A model generated the notes under the pieces. It was not told the origin of the DNA. It worked only from the letters and a program-made list of their open reading frames with translations, and did not search any database. Source: Leptolyngbya sp. Cla-17 (GTDB lineage: Bacteria > Cyanobacteriota > Cyanobacteriia > Leptolyngbyales > Leptolyngbyaceae). Taken from it: a DNA stretch of 41,490 nucleotides. Positions within the stretch are counted from its first letter, which is position 1; every line of letters starts with the position of its first letter. The stretch spans positions 1 to 41,490 of the forward strand of contig NZ_JAEVYN010000008.1 in the NCBI RefSeq assembly GCF_016807185.1, in the 5' to 3' direction. Made by a program: the position numbers and the translations under genes. Of the stretch, positions 15,387-24,616 are shown in pieces.

Positions 15387-15542
15387 CGGAATTGAGTAGG
15401 GGAGTATCATTTAGCAAGATGAAAAAGGTACTCTGTCCATGCCTCGACCCCGCACTCAAATTATACGGAATTGAGTAGGGGAGTATCATTTAGCAAGATG
15501 AAAAAGGTACTCTGTCCATGCCTCGACCCCGCACTCAAATTA
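15385..15542 (+). repeat. 79-bp exact tandem duplication at the IS left end
   Basis: 15385-15463 and 15464-15542 are identical. The unit runs from the IS left terminus to a TA inside the start of the transposase gene. Because IS630 elements insert at TA, this looks like one copy having inserted into the TA of another, with loss of the older copy's remainder. Confidence 0.92.
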
Positions 15543-16624
15543 GCCCTCATCTAGACTACGCAGATCTAACTCAGCGGTATGTTCAGTGCCAAGATGCTGG
15601 CGAGAAAAACCGTTGGTTGGTGATTCGATTGCTCAGTCATCCAAAGACTCCGATGAGCATCGAACAAACCGCTGAGATTTGTGGACTCAGTTGTAGTGGA
15701 GTGCGGAAAATTGCCCGTCGCTACAACGCCGAGGGTGCGGTCGGACTAGTCAATCGGCAACGCTTGAACCCTGGGGGCAATCGGTTGGCTTTAAGTGATG
15801 AACAGCAACGGCTATTGCGGCAACGCTTACAGAGTGCCCCGGATGATGGCGGACTCTGGAGTGGACCGAAAGTTGGGGAGTATATCGAAACCTACTTTGG
15901 CATTTGCTTACACCCCTCAACAGCCTGGAAGTATCTACGACGTTTGGGGTTGAGCTTGCAGGTGCCGCGTCCGGTGCATCATCAAAGCGCAACCCTTGAG
16001 CAGCAAGCAGAGTTCAAAGCAGGATTAGCAGGTCATGTGGCGTGGTTGCGCTCGTTGTTTCCCAATCGGGAGATTGTAATTTGGGCGGAAGACGAAGCTC
16101 GATTAGGCTTGCAACCCATTGTCAGGCGGGTTTGGGCACCCATAGGAGAACGCCCATCAGCGCATCATTCTCGCCGCTATCAATGGGTCTACACCTATGG
16201 TTTTGTCCATCCTGCCACTGGAGCGAGCTACTTCCTTTTATTGCCCCGTGCCAATGTCTCCATGATGCAGATGGCGTTAGAGCTATTTGCGGCTCAGGTC
16301 AATCCCCATCGTCAGCAGTTGATCATTCTATTGGTTGATCAGGCCGCGTGGCATATGAGCCAAAAACTTCAGGTGCCCCCCGGCATTTTCTTCTACCCGC
16401 TATTGCCCTATACCCTCCAACTGCAACCCACTGAATGTGTCTGGTCTTTGCTGCGCGAAGCAATCGCTAATCAAGTGTTTGACAATCTTGATGCTTTAGA
16501 GGATGTCTTAGTCAAGCGGTGCCAATGGTTGATGCAGCATCCTGTGATAGTTCAAGGCAAAGTGGGCTTTGATTGGATTCAAGCAATTTAATCTGGTCAA
16601 AAAGTACTGCCTTCCGCAATTCCG
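15466..16624 (+). mobile_element. IS630-family insertion sequence, apparently intact
   Basis: About 1.16 kb. The left end CGGAATTGAGTAGGGGAGTA and the right end, read inward, CGGAATTGCGGAAGGCAGTA form imperfect inverted repeats. TA lies on both sides. It carries one transposase gene. It is inserted in the tail of the amidase remnant. Confidence 0.85.
15518..16591 (+). CDS. IS630-family transposase
   Basis: 357 residues in one frame. The N-terminal helix-turn-helix region (MSIEQTAEICGLSCSGVRKI) is followed by a DDE domain: IWAEDEARLGL (first Asp), LLVDQAAWH (second Asp) and LQPTECVWSLLREA (Glu in the place of the usual LNPIE). All three acidic residues are present, so it may be active. It cuts and pastes at TA dinucleotides. 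The start ATG lies inside the 79-bp duplicated unit, so an identical truncated start exists upstream at 15439. Confidence 0.9.
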   Translation: MPRPRTQISPHLDYADLTQRYVQCQDAGEKNRWLVIRLLSHPKTPMSIEQTAEICGLSCSGVRKIARRYNAEGAVGLVNRQRLNPGGNRLALSDEQQRLLRQRLQSAPDDGGLWSGPKVGEYIETYFGICLHPSTAWKYLRRLGLSLQVPRPVHHQSATLEQQAEFKAGLAGHVAWLRSLFPNREIVIWAEDEARLGLQPIVRRVWAPIGERPSAHHSRRYQWVYTYGFVHPATGASYFLLLPRANVSMMQMALELFAAQVNPHRQQLIILLVDQAAWHMSQKLQVPPGIFFYPLLPYTLQLQPTECVWSLLREAIANQVFDNLDALEDVLVKRCQWLMQHPVIVQGKVGFDWIQAI

Positions 16625-16654
16625 TATAACATGATACTTGAAAGCCAGTGATGA

Positions 16655-19600
16655 CTAAGATTTCGCCATCGTATTTGCAGGAGCAAAGTCAGAATCGACC
16701 GTAATGGACTCGGCTGCTTTGCGCTGAGGAATCAACCACTTGCCAAACTTGGCGTAGATGGCAGGAATCACCAACAGAGTCAACGCGGTTGAGGTGAATA
16801 ACCCCCCTAACACCACGATCGCCAATGGTTGCAAGATTTCATTTCCGGCTCCACTCGCAAGCACAAGGGGTAATGTTCCCAAGGCTGAAGTGAGAGCAGT
16901 CATCAGAATGGCATCAATGCGTTCCAAAGATCCTTTGACAATCACATCTTTTAGGTGCATTCCTTGAGCAAACTTGTTGTTGTAGTTATCGACCAGCAAC
17001 AAACCATTGCGAACAGCCACTCCAAACAGAGTGATGAAGCCAACCAGGGATGCAATGGACATGACACCCCCACTCAACAGAATGGAGACAATGCCCCCAA
17101 CGAGTGCCAGCGGTAAGTTGATCATGATGGCGATCGTGGCAGGTAGCGACTTCACGGAGAAGAACATTAAAACGGCAATAGCGATCGCTGCCAGGATGCT
17201 ATAAATCAGCAGGTTATTCGAGGCATTTTGCTCTGCTTCAAATTGTCCGCCGTACTGGATAAAGTACCCCTTGGGCAACTGCACTTTTTGCTGAATTTGA
17301 GCCTGAATATCACCTACCACGCTACCGAGATCACGCCCTGCGACGTTGGTTGAAACCACAATCAAGCGGGAAACATCTTCACGATTGACCACATTGGCTC
17401 CCATGCCATACTCAACTGTGGCGACCGTGCCGAGGGGAATAATTTGTCCTGTGGGTGTAGAGATAGGAACCGCGCGAATGGCATCTAAACTGTTACGTGC
17501 CGATGCTGGCAGTGAAACTGCAATATCAATCAACTGCTGATTTTCTGCGACCTGCGACACCACGCGACCATTCAGGGCTGTTTCGACTGCATCGGATACC
17601 TGCTCCATTTGTAATCCGTAGGTTGCTGCCGCCGTGCGATTGTATTGAATTTGCACCTGGCGAATGGGCAATTGCGGTTCCAGTTGGAGGTCTACAACTC
17701 CGGCGATCGGTTGAATCACATCGCGCACCTGTTCCCCAACCTTGCGGAGTTCTACTAAATCGGGTCCAAAGATTTTCACGGCGATCGCACTTCTGACACC
17801 CGACAACACCTCGTCCATCCGGTGGGAGATAAATCCACCGATATTCGGCGCAATACCAGGCAACTTCAGGAATGCCTCGCGCAGTTGTTTGATGCTGGCT
17901 TCCCGGTCTTTGAGTGCTTCATCGCTCAGTTCCACATCCACATGCGCCATGTTGACCCCGGCTCCATCTGCGTCACCGGGAGTACGTCCAGCGCGTACCT
18001 GCACCCACTCATACAGCGGATTATCCTTGAGCGAATTGGCAAGAGCAATACCTGCCCGATTGGTCATATCTAGGGAAACACCCGGAAATAGAACCATCGA
18101 GTTGACCATCGATTTTTCCTGAAATTCCGGCAGAAACACCCGTCCCAGTGAGGGCACGATCGCAAACGCAGCCACCAGTGCTGCCAACGCCACACCCAAA
18201 ATAATTTGGGGCGATCGCAAGGATAGGTTGAGCAGTGGACGGTAGAGCCGCTGCGCCCAGCGAGACACCACTGTATTTTCTTGAGGAAGGGTTTGCTTTG
18301 CCAGCAAAATGGCGCACAGGGCTGGAGTGAGCGTCATTGCCACGAATAAGGAAGCCGCGATCGACAGCAAATATGCCCAGCCCATGGGAGCAAAGATATT
18401 GCCTTCCACTCCCTGCAAGCTAAAGATCGGCGCAAACACGACGATGATGATCACGGTGGAAAAAACCACTGCCAATCGCACTTCGACAAATGAGTCAAGC
18501 ACGACCTTGAATGCTGGGATTGGATGCCCTTGCGCCTGATTTTCTCTCAGTTTGCGGTAGCAGTTTTCCATGTAGACGATCGAGTCATCGACGAAACCGC
18601 CCAGTGCCACGACCAAACCCCCCAAAGTCATGGTATTGATGCCAAGCCCAAAGGCTTTCATCAGCATGACCCCAATCAACAATGACAGGGGAATGGCACT
18701 GAGGGTAATCAGAGCAGTCCGCCAGTTCATCAGAAACAACAGCATCACCACGGAAACAATAACAATGCCCTCCAGTAGCGAACTGCCAACATTCTGAATG
18801 GCAGCATCAATAAAGTTCGCTTGCCGGAAGGTTTGTGCCACCTGCACATCCACTGGAAACGTTGGCTGCAACGATCGCATCACCGCTTCTACGGCTTTGG
18901 TGACGGTCGGCGTATCCACATCGGGCTGCTTGTTCACCATCATCACGATCGCAGGCTGCCCGTTAAAGCTGCCATCCCCTCGTTTCAAGGCGGCTCCAGT
19001 TGTGACTTCTGCCACATCTTTGAGCAAGACGGGTCTACCGTCCTGGACTTTGACAACAGACGCTTGCAAATCCTCAATGGATTTCACCTGTCCCATGCCG
19101 CGCACCAAGAGTTCTTGACCACCCCCAATCAAGAAGCCACCCGGAGCATTCGAGTTTGCGCCTCTGGCGGCATCGGTGACTTCCGTGAGGGAAACATTGC
19201 GCGATCGCAGTTTGGCTGGATCAACTAACACCTGCTCCTGCCGTTCATCGCCGCCGTAAACAGTGACATCCGTAACTCCGGGCACCGACAAAATCTGGCT
19301 GCTAAGGGTGCTATCCACCAAGCGACGCAGATCCATCAGGTCGGTTTGCCCCCGCCCATTCACCGTAAAGGTATACATCAAAATGGTGCCCAACGGCGAT
19401 GCTAGCGGTGAAATTTCAGGGGGATGCACCCCTTCCGGCAATTGATTCGTCACCTGTTGCAGCCGTTCTGTTACGGATTGCCGTGCTTTGTAAATGTCGG
19501 CATCCTGGTCAAACACCACCTGCACCATCGATAAACCCACCTTCGAGGACGATCGCACCGTCGTCACTCCGGGTAAGCCATTCACCGCACGTTCGATCGG

Positions 19601-19813
19601 CACCGTAATTTGCGATTCAACTTCTTCAGGGGCTAACCCAGTTGCCTCAGTATGAATATCCACTTGGGGCGGTGCGAATTCAGGAAACACATCCAGCGGC
19701 ATTTGGGTGACGCTAAAGACTCCCCACACCGTAATTAAAATTGCACAAATGACAATGAACCAACGCTGCACTATCGAGGTTTTGAGCGTCTGATCGAGAA
19801 GAGAATTGAACAT
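16655..19813 (-). CDS. Heavy-metal RND efflux pump (CusA/CzcA family)
   Basis: 1,052 residues, normal for the family. N-terminal membrane helix (about 20-38), two large periplasmic loops, and helical bundles at about 340-550 and 880-1030, twelve segments in total. GGFVDDSIVYMENCYRKL (about 405-422) is the family's helix-4 motif with the proton-relay Asp pair. The heavy-metal RND class pumps monovalent or divalent metals through a periplasmic tripartite complex. The exact metal (Ni, Co, Zn, Cu) cannot be read from the sequence. The start lies 5 bp after the adaptor stop, so the two are one operon. A divergent response regulator at 20619 probably controls it. Confidence 0.92.
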   Translation of the reverse strand: MFNSLLDQTLKTSIVQRWFIVICAILITVWGVFSVTQMPLDVFPEFAPPQVDIHTEATGLAPEEVESQITVPIERAVNGLPGVTTVRSSSKVGLSMVQVVFDQDADIYKARQSVTERLQQVTNQLPEGVHPPEISPLASPLGTILMYTFTVNGRGQTDLMDLRRLVDSTLSSQILSVPGVTDVTVYGGDERQEQVLVDPAKLRSRNVSLTEVTDAARGANSNAPGGFLIGGGQELLVRGMGQVKSIEDLQASVVKVQDGRPVLLKDVAEVTTGAALKRGDGSFNGQPAIVMMVNKQPDVDTPTVTKAVEAVMRSLQPTFPVDVQVAQTFRQANFIDAAIQNVGSSLLEGIVIVSVVMLLFLMNWRTALITLSAIPLSLLIGVMLMKAFGLGINTMTLGGLVVALGGFVDDSIVYMENCYRKLRENQAQGHPIPAFKVVLDSFVEVRLAVVFSTVIIIVVFAPIFSLQGVEGNIFAPMGWAYLLSIAASLFVAMTLTPALCAILLAKQTLPQENTVVSRWAQRLYRPLLNLSLRSPQIILGVALAALVAAFAIVPSLGRVFLPEFQEKSMVNSMVLFPGVSLDMTNRAGIALANSLKDNPLYEWVQVRAGRTPGDADGAGVNMAHVDVELSDEALKDREASIKQLREAFLKLPGIAPNIGGFISHRMDEVLSGVRSAIAVKIFGPDLVELRKVGEQVRDVIQPIAGVVDLQLEPQLPIRQVQIQYNRTAAATYGLQMEQVSDAVETALNGRVVSQVAENQQLIDIAVSLPASARNSLDAIRAVPISTPTGQIIPLGTVATVEYGMGANVVNREDVSRLIVVSTNVAGRDLGSVVGDIQAQIQQKVQLPKGYFIQYGGQFEAEQNASNNLLIYSILAAIAIAVLMFFSVKSLPATIAIMINLPLALVGGIVSILLSGGVMSIASLVGFITLFGVAVRNGLLLVDNYNNKFAQGMHLKDVIVKGSLERIDAILMTALTSALGTLPLVLASGAGNEILQPLAIVVLGGLFTSTALTLLVIPAIYAKFGKWLIPQRKAAESITVDSDFAPANTMAKS

Positions 19814-19818
19814 TTAAA

Positions 19819-20496
19819 TTAGAAGTCCCCTTTCTTGTTGGAAAAGGGACTCTTTTTCTTGCGACCGCCCAGCACGGCGATCGCTCCCACCAATAGCACG
19901 GCACCTCCGCCCACAGCGGCTAAAAGCCCCACCGGCACTCTACCCGACGGCGGAGTCGGTTCACCCGCTTGAACGAGATTACCAGCCGCATCATTGCTAT
20001 TCGGGAGTTCCTGAGCATCTGCCTGAGCCTTGGGTGCATCCGGTTGAGGAGAAGCGGCGGCTGGACTGGGCGATGTCGTAGCCGTTTGAGTTTTGCGCGA
20101 TTCGGCATAGAGCGACAAACTGCCCTGGGTCACGAGCTCTTCCCCAACCGATAAACCTTGAGTCACCTCAACCAGTTCACCCTTCGTTGCGCCAGTCGTG
20201 ATGGGAACTGGCTCATAAAAATTCTCGTACTGCACAAAAACAAGTTGCCGTCCATTGTCATCCACCAGTGCTGTCGCCGGAACGAAAACCGCCGCACTTC
20301 CATTGGTGGCGGGTTCAATCGGCGTGACTTTAATGCCCACCAATGAATCAGTTTCAGCATTCACTTGAACCCGATTAATGCCCCCTTCTGCCTGAAATTC
20401 ATCCCCATGCCCGACGTGGGCAAAGACAACCGTGGGCGCACTGACCGCTAAACCGAGGGCAAGAATGCAACTCATCAATGGAGTGGGCTTCATCAT
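19819..20496 (-). CDS. Short periplasmic adaptor-like protein of the RND pump
   Basis: 225 residues. The signal peptide ends near VVFAHVGHGDEF. The middle (VNAETDSLVGIKVTPIEP, ATALVDDNGRQLVFVQYENF, VEVTQGLSVGEELVTQGSL) matches the beta-barrel and membrane-proximal domains of HlyD/CzcB-type adaptors. A Pro/Ala-rich linker and a C-terminal membrane helix (VPVGLLAAVGGGAVLLVGAIAVL) follow, then a basic tail. Ordinary adaptors have 350-500 residues with a lipoyl domain and coiled-coil hairpin; both are missing here. His-rich HVGHGDE may bind metal. GAGGAAAT precedes the start. No outer-membrane channel gene is nearby. Confidence 0.8.
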   Translation of the reverse strand: MMKPTPLMSCILALGLAVSAPTVVFAHVGHGDEFQAEGGINRVQVNAETDSLVGIKVTPIEPATNGSAAVFVPATALVDDNGRQLVFVQYENFYEPVPITTGATKGELVEVTQGLSVGEELVTQGSLSLYAESRKTQTATTSPSPAAASPQPDAPKAQADAQELPNSNDAAGNLVQAGEPTPPSGRVPVGLLAAVGGGAVLLVGAIAVLGGRKKKSPFSNKKGDF

Positions 20497-20618
20497 ATTT
20501 CCTCACAAGGACATGGGCTGAACAAAAGCCTCCATAGTCTGCCAAAGGGCAGATGAAAATCAGGTGAAATGGTAGCGGGTTCGGTAGAATCAAGCTCGTG
20601 GTTGATTTTCCTGAGGCG

Positions 20619-21311
20619 ATGCGAGTTTTGCTGGTGGAAGATGAAGCCGATCTGGGACTGGCGATTAAGCAAGTCTTAGTCAGTGAAAAATATGTGGTGG
20701 ACTGGGTAACAGGTGGCGCTCAAGCATGGCACTGTCTCGAAAACCAGTGGACGGACTACACAGTGGCGATCGTCGATTGGATGCTGCCAGAGCTATCGGG
20801 TCTGGAGTTATGCCAGCGGCTCAGAATACACCAAAACCCCTTACCCGTGCTGATGCTCACGGCTCTGGGTCAACCCGAAAACCGCGTAGCAGGGTTGGAT
20901 GCGGGAGCCGATGATTATCTGGTCAAGCCGTTTGTGATGGCAGAACTACTGGCACGGCTGCGGGCACTTCAGCGGCGATCGCCGAACCTCCAACCGCCAT
21001 CGCTGACCGTGGGCAGCTTTACCCTGGATTACGCCAACAATGCTCTGTGCAGTGAGCGAGTGCAGCCGCCTCAAAGGATTCCGTTAACGGTCAAAGAATT
21101 TCAAATTCTCGCCTATCTCATGCAAAACCCCGATCGCATCCTTGCGGGCAGTAAAATTCGACAGCAACTCTGGGATCTGGAAGAAGAACCGATCAGCAAT
21201 GTGGTTGCCGCACAAATGCGATTACTGCGGCGCAAATTAGCCAGCTATGATTGCGATTGCCCAATTGAAACCATTCCGGGGCAGGGCTATCGCTTTAACA
21301 CCTCCCTGTGA
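20619..21311 (+). CDS. OmpR/PhoB-type response regulator
   Basis: 230 residues from ATG 20619, which follows CTGAGGCG; an in-frame GTG 21 nt earlier is less likely. Receiver domain: MRVLLVEDEADL (acidic pocket), AIVDWMLPELSG (phosphorylated Asp), MLTAL, and LVKPF (conserved Lys). C-terminal winged helix (about 130-228) ends IETIPGQGYRFNTSL. It is divergent from the metal efflux operon, so it probably senses metal stress through the kinase at 23024 and activates the pump, as NrsRS or RppAB do in other cyanobacteria (inference). Its last 23 bp recur just before the kinase gene. Confidence 0.9.
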   Translation: MRVLLVEDEADLGLAIKQVLVSEKYVVDWVTGGAQAWHCLENQWTDYTVAIVDWMLPELSGLELCQRLRIHQNPLPVLMLTALGQPENRVAGLDAGADDYLVKPFVMAELLARLRALQRRSPNLQPPSLTVGSFTLDYANNALCSERVQPPQRIPLTVKEFQILAYLMQNPDRILAGSKIRQQLWDLEEEPISNVVAAQMRLLRRKLASYDCDCPIETIPGQGYRFNTSL

Positions 21312-21384
21312 ACTGTCACCGCTATTGTGGCATTGCGGTTGGCGTATTGAGCAGCATGAATAACAGGTAAATCGCATCTAAGCT

Positions 21385-21975
21385 ATGCAGACCCAGGAGT
21401 TAGACCAATTGATTGCGATCCTGAGATCGCTGACCAATCTACCAGAAGACGAAGCCATCAAAGCGACGAACCTGTTTCAAACTTATCACTTGAAACGAGG
21501 TGAGTTTTTTGCTCGTGCGGGTGATGTACCCAAAACAATCGGGTTTGTGCTGTCAGGCATCCTGCGTTTGTATTATGTCGATTGCGAGGGGACTGAATAC
21601 ACGAAGTCATTTTGTGCTGAGAATAGCTTTGTTGCGGCCTACAGTGCCCTGTTACTAAAACAACCTTCACGACTTTTTATTCAGGCATTGGAAGATGCAA
21701 AGCTACTCGTTGCCGATTATTCAGCGTATCGATCGCTGTGTGAGAATGATGCCTGCTGGCAAGCACTCAATTGTAAGATTGCTGAAATCTTATTCATCAA
21801 AAAAGAGAAGCGGGAAAGTGCTTTATTGTTGGATGATGCCAAAACTCGCTACTTGAGTTTTCAAGCAGAATACCCTGATTTAGAAACTCGACTCAAGCAA
21901 CATCATATTGCTTCCTACCTCGGCATCACTCCTGTAACCTTAAGTCGAATTCGTTCTCAACTGAAATCGCCTTAA
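21385..21975 (+). CDS. Crp/Fnr-family transcription regulator
   Basis: 196 residues. A cyclic-nucleotide-binding-type beta-roll (about 30-115, LKRGEFFARAGDVPKTIGFVLSG) is joined by a long helix to a C-terminal helix-turn-helix (HHIASYLGITPVTLSRIRSQL). No Fe-S cysteine set is evident, and the cAMP-binding Arg-Glu signature is not clear. It is the first gene of a two-gene insert between the response regulator and its kinase. It probably controls the SDR gene 68 bp downstream. This pair (Crp/Fnr then SDR) resembles small detoxification modules. Confidence 0.88.
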   Translation: MQTQELDQLIAILRSLTNLPEDEAIKATNLFQTYHLKRGEFFARAGDVPKTIGFVLSGILRLYYVDCEGTEYTKSFCAENSFVAAYSALLLKQPSRLFIQALEDAKLLVADYSAYRSLCENDACWQALNCKIAEILFIKKEKRESALLLDDAKTRYLSFQAEYPDLETRLKQHHIASYLGITPVTLSRIRSQLKSP

Positions 21976-22043
21976 CTCATGTTAATGAACGACTACGAAC
22001 TCCGGTCTAGGATAACTGCAATACCCTAACGGCTGGAATCTTT

Positions 22044-22769
22044 ATGAAGGCGACTCATCATACTATTTTGATTACAGGCGGCACATCAGGCATTGGTTTC
22101 GCTCTTGCCCAACGGTTTCTTCGGGAAGGTAATGCTGTAATTGTGACAGGCACCAATTCTCAAAAAGCTGAAGTCGTGAAAAGTCAACTTCCAAAAATTA
22201 CTATTGAGCTTGCGGATATGCGCGATCGCCAAGCGCTCAGGAAGTTAGCCTACAGTTACCCTGATGTAAATATTCTGATCAACAATGCAGGCGTTCAATA
22301 CAACTATGACTTCGCTGATGGTGCGATCTCAATAGAGCAAATTGAAACTGAACTAGACATTAACTTGCTTAGCCCTCTGTACCTAACAAAACTTTTTCTC
22401 CCGCAACTACTGAGTCATCCCACGGCTGCCATTGTTAACGTTTCGTCAGGGCTTGGTATTGTACCAAAGCAAAGTGCCCCCATCTATTGTGCAAGTAAAG
22501 CGGCGCTGCATAGTTTCACCAAAACCTTGCGATGGCAGCTTGAAGCCACCTCTGTCCGAGTCTTTGAAATCATTCCACCGATTGTAGATACGGCGATGAC
22601 ACAAGGGCGGGGACGCGGCAAGCTTAAACCAGAGGCATTAGTCGAAGAATTTTGGCATAATTTTACTCAAGATCGACTGGAAATGCGGATTGGTAAAACC
22701 AAATTGCTGTTTGTGCTTGAGCGTCTCATGCCAACCCTTGCAGAACGCATAATGCGACCAGGATTTTGA
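22044..22769 (+). CDS. Short-chain dehydrogenase/reductase
   Basis: 241 residues, classical SDR size. TGGTSGIGF (about 11-19) binds NAD(P), NNAG follows near residue 85, the catalytic Ser is in NVSSGLG, and YCASK holds the Tyr and Lys. It resembles the DltE-like/short SDRs of unknown substrate. The C-terminus has hydrophobic stretches. It is 68 bp after the Crp/Fnr gene in the same direction. Cofactor and substrate cannot be given. Confidence 0.9.
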   Translation: MKATHHTILITGGTSGIGFALAQRFLREGNAVIVTGTNSQKAEVVKSQLPKITIELADMRDRQALRKLAYSYPDVNILINNAGVQYNYDFADGAISIEQIETELDINLLSPLYLTKLFLPQLLSHPTAAIVNVSSGLGIVPKQSAPIYCASKAALHSFTKTLRWQLEATSVRVFEIIPPIVDTAMTQGRGRGKLKPEALVEEFWHNFTQDRLEMRIGKTKLLFVLERLMPTLAERIMRPGF

Positions 22770-22969
22770 TAGAAACCTCAAAATCAAGTGTGATTCCTAG
22801 GAGACAGAAAGATGTGATCTGAATTACCTCTTGTGTGCTCATCACCCAAAAATCATGGTTCGCTATACTGATCGATGCTCCTAAGATTTCCTGCGCTGAT
22901 TCATGCGTCGCTTTATCTACATGCCAGCAAGCCTATGATGACTGCCACAATAATAGGCAATGGTACACC

Positions 22970-23018
22970 CCCTCAAACCATTTCAGGGCAGGGCTATCGC
23001 TTTAACACAGCCTCATAG
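22970..23018 (+). pseudogene. Duplicate 3' tail of a response-regulator gene
   Basis: In frame the stretch reads PQTISGQGYRFNTAS and stops 5 nt before the kinase ATG. It matches the end of the regulator gene (IETIPGQGYRFNTSL); 23 bp are identical (22986-23008 and 21279-21301). It marks where regulator and kinase once overlapped closely, before the Crp/Fnr-SDR segment was placed between them. Confidence 0.85.
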
Positions 23019-23023
23019 CTACT

Positions 23024-24403
23024 ATGAACAGCCACCAGCTTTTTCGCCGTAGTCGTACCCGTTTAGCCCTTTGGTATGCGCTGGTCATGGGTGTGATTCT
23101 AAGCCTGTCGGGGTTTGGGATGTATCGATCTCTGGTGCAGTCTAATTGGGCGGCAATGGAACGAGAAATGGAGTCGATCTCGGGCACACTGCATGACAGC
23201 CTGGAACCAATGTTGCCTGCTTCAGAAAACCCAACGGCTGTTTTGCGACGCATTTTGCCTGAACTTTGTTTAGCTGGGCAGTCCTGTAACGTCAGCCCCA
23301 CGTTGATTCAACGTCACACGACTGGCATTAGCGATCGCAGCACTTACTATATTCGTCTGTTTAATCATCAGAGTCATCTGCTTGCCTTCTCCCCCAATCA
23401 ACCTGTAGACCTACCTCAAACGTTCAACGCTGCTCCCTGGCAAACCTTCCAGAGTGCAAACGGCGTTCGCTACCATCAATTCACCATCATCCTGCATAGC
23501 TCTGAAGCTCATCACACAGCGCCTCAGAGCCGTCAAGCGTCTTGGGGCTACTTACAAATTGGACGCACTTTAGAACCCTTTGATGCTGAAGTCAACCGGA
23601 TGCAATGGATTTTGGTCATCGGGTTTCCCATCGCTTTGGGCGTGGTTGCCGCGTCGAGCTGGTGGCTTTCAGGCTTAGCAATGCAGCCGATTTATCAGTC
23701 CTACCAGCAACAGCAACAGTTCACCGCTAATGCTGCCCACGAACTGCGATCGCCCCTTGCCAGCCTCCTGGCGACAGTGGAAGCGATGCTCCGCCTACCG
23801 CCAGCCCAGCAGCATGATATCCCCATGATGCTCCATACAGTTGAGCGGCAGGGACGACGACTCAGCCATTTGATTACGGATTTACTCTTTTTAACCAGTC
23901 TTGAGCATAGCTCGTCGCCCAAGCCGTTTCAGTCTTGTTGCCTCAATGATTTGATGAGCGATCTGACCGAGGAATTCTTAGAGCTGGCAACTATTGCTGA
24001 AATTCACCTCACCCATCACCTGCCCAAGCATGAAATTTATGTTTTGGGGAACGAATCCCAACTGTACCGTCTGGTATCAAACTTAATGGCGAATGCGATT
24101 CAATACACGCCCAGCGGGGGGGCGGTGGTCGTTAGCTTAACAGCCCATGATCACACCGCGTTCATTACTGTGAAAGATACAGGCATTGGCATTGCCACCG
24201 CAGCACAACCCTACATTTTTGATCGCTTTTACCGCGTTGACAGCGATCGCTCCCGCGAAACAGGAGGCACTGGTTTAGGCTTGGCAATTGCACAGGCGAT
24301 CGCGCAGGTTCACAAAGGTAGCATTCAGGTGCACAGCGATCTCGGTCAAGGCACGATCTTTACCCTTCTCTTACCCTTGACGGGCGAAGCCGCGATGCCA
24401 TAA
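23024..24403 (+). CDS. Sensor histidine kinase, partner of the 20619 regulator
   Basis: 459 residues. Membrane helices at about 14-37 and 192-216 enclose a periplasmic sensor of about 150 residues rich in His (HSSEAHHTAPQ, a possible metal site). Cytoplasmic part: AAHELRSPLASL (phosphorylated His), NLMANAIQYTPSGG (N box), VKDTGIGIA (G1), FDRFYRV (F box) and GGTGLGLAIAQAIA (G2). All ATPase motifs are present. The start follows a leftover regulator tail, so the ancestral order was regulator-kinase. It now probably has its own promoter or reads through from the SDR gene. Confidence 0.9.
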   Translation: MNSHQLFRRSRTRLALWYALVMGVILSLSGFGMYRSLVQSNWAAMEREMESISGTLHDSLEPMLPASENPTAVLRRILPELCLAGQSCNVSPTLIQRHTTGISDRSTYYIRLFNHQSHLLAFSPNQPVDLPQTFNAAPWQTFQSANGVRYHQFTIILHSSEAHHTAPQSRQASWGYLQIGRTLEPFDAEVNRMQWILVIGFPIALGVVAASSWWLSGLAMQPIYQSYQQQQQFTANAAHELRSPLASLLATVEAMLRLPPAQQHDIPMMLHTVERQGRRLSHLITDLLFLTSLEHSSSPKPFQSCCLNDLMSDLTEEFLELATIAEIHLTHHLPKHEIYVLGNESQLYRLVSNLMANAIQYTPSGGAVVVSLTAHDHTAFITVKDTGIGIATAAQPYIFDRFYRVDSDRSRETGGTGLGLAIAQAIAQVHKGSIQVHSDLGQGTIFTLLLPLTGEAAMP

Positions 24404-24616
24404 AAACTTCCAAACCGGGTGTGGTGTTTTAGAGGAAAGGGAGTTAGCCAGTTGAACAGTTCAGTAAGCCACCAGTCATGGACATGGACGGGACGCGGGT
24501 CGATAAGATTTTGGTCATGCCCATCGCTTCAGAGCCTGTGGTGTAACTGATACCAAATTAAATTGGAGCCATTACAGATCAGATAAACTGAGCGATGTAG
24601 AGGTGAGAGTCTAACA

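Noticed and set aside
24404..24552. Remainder of the IS1-family transposase left of the IS630 element
   Set aside because: The minus-strand translation continuing from the cut site has no InsB motifs.
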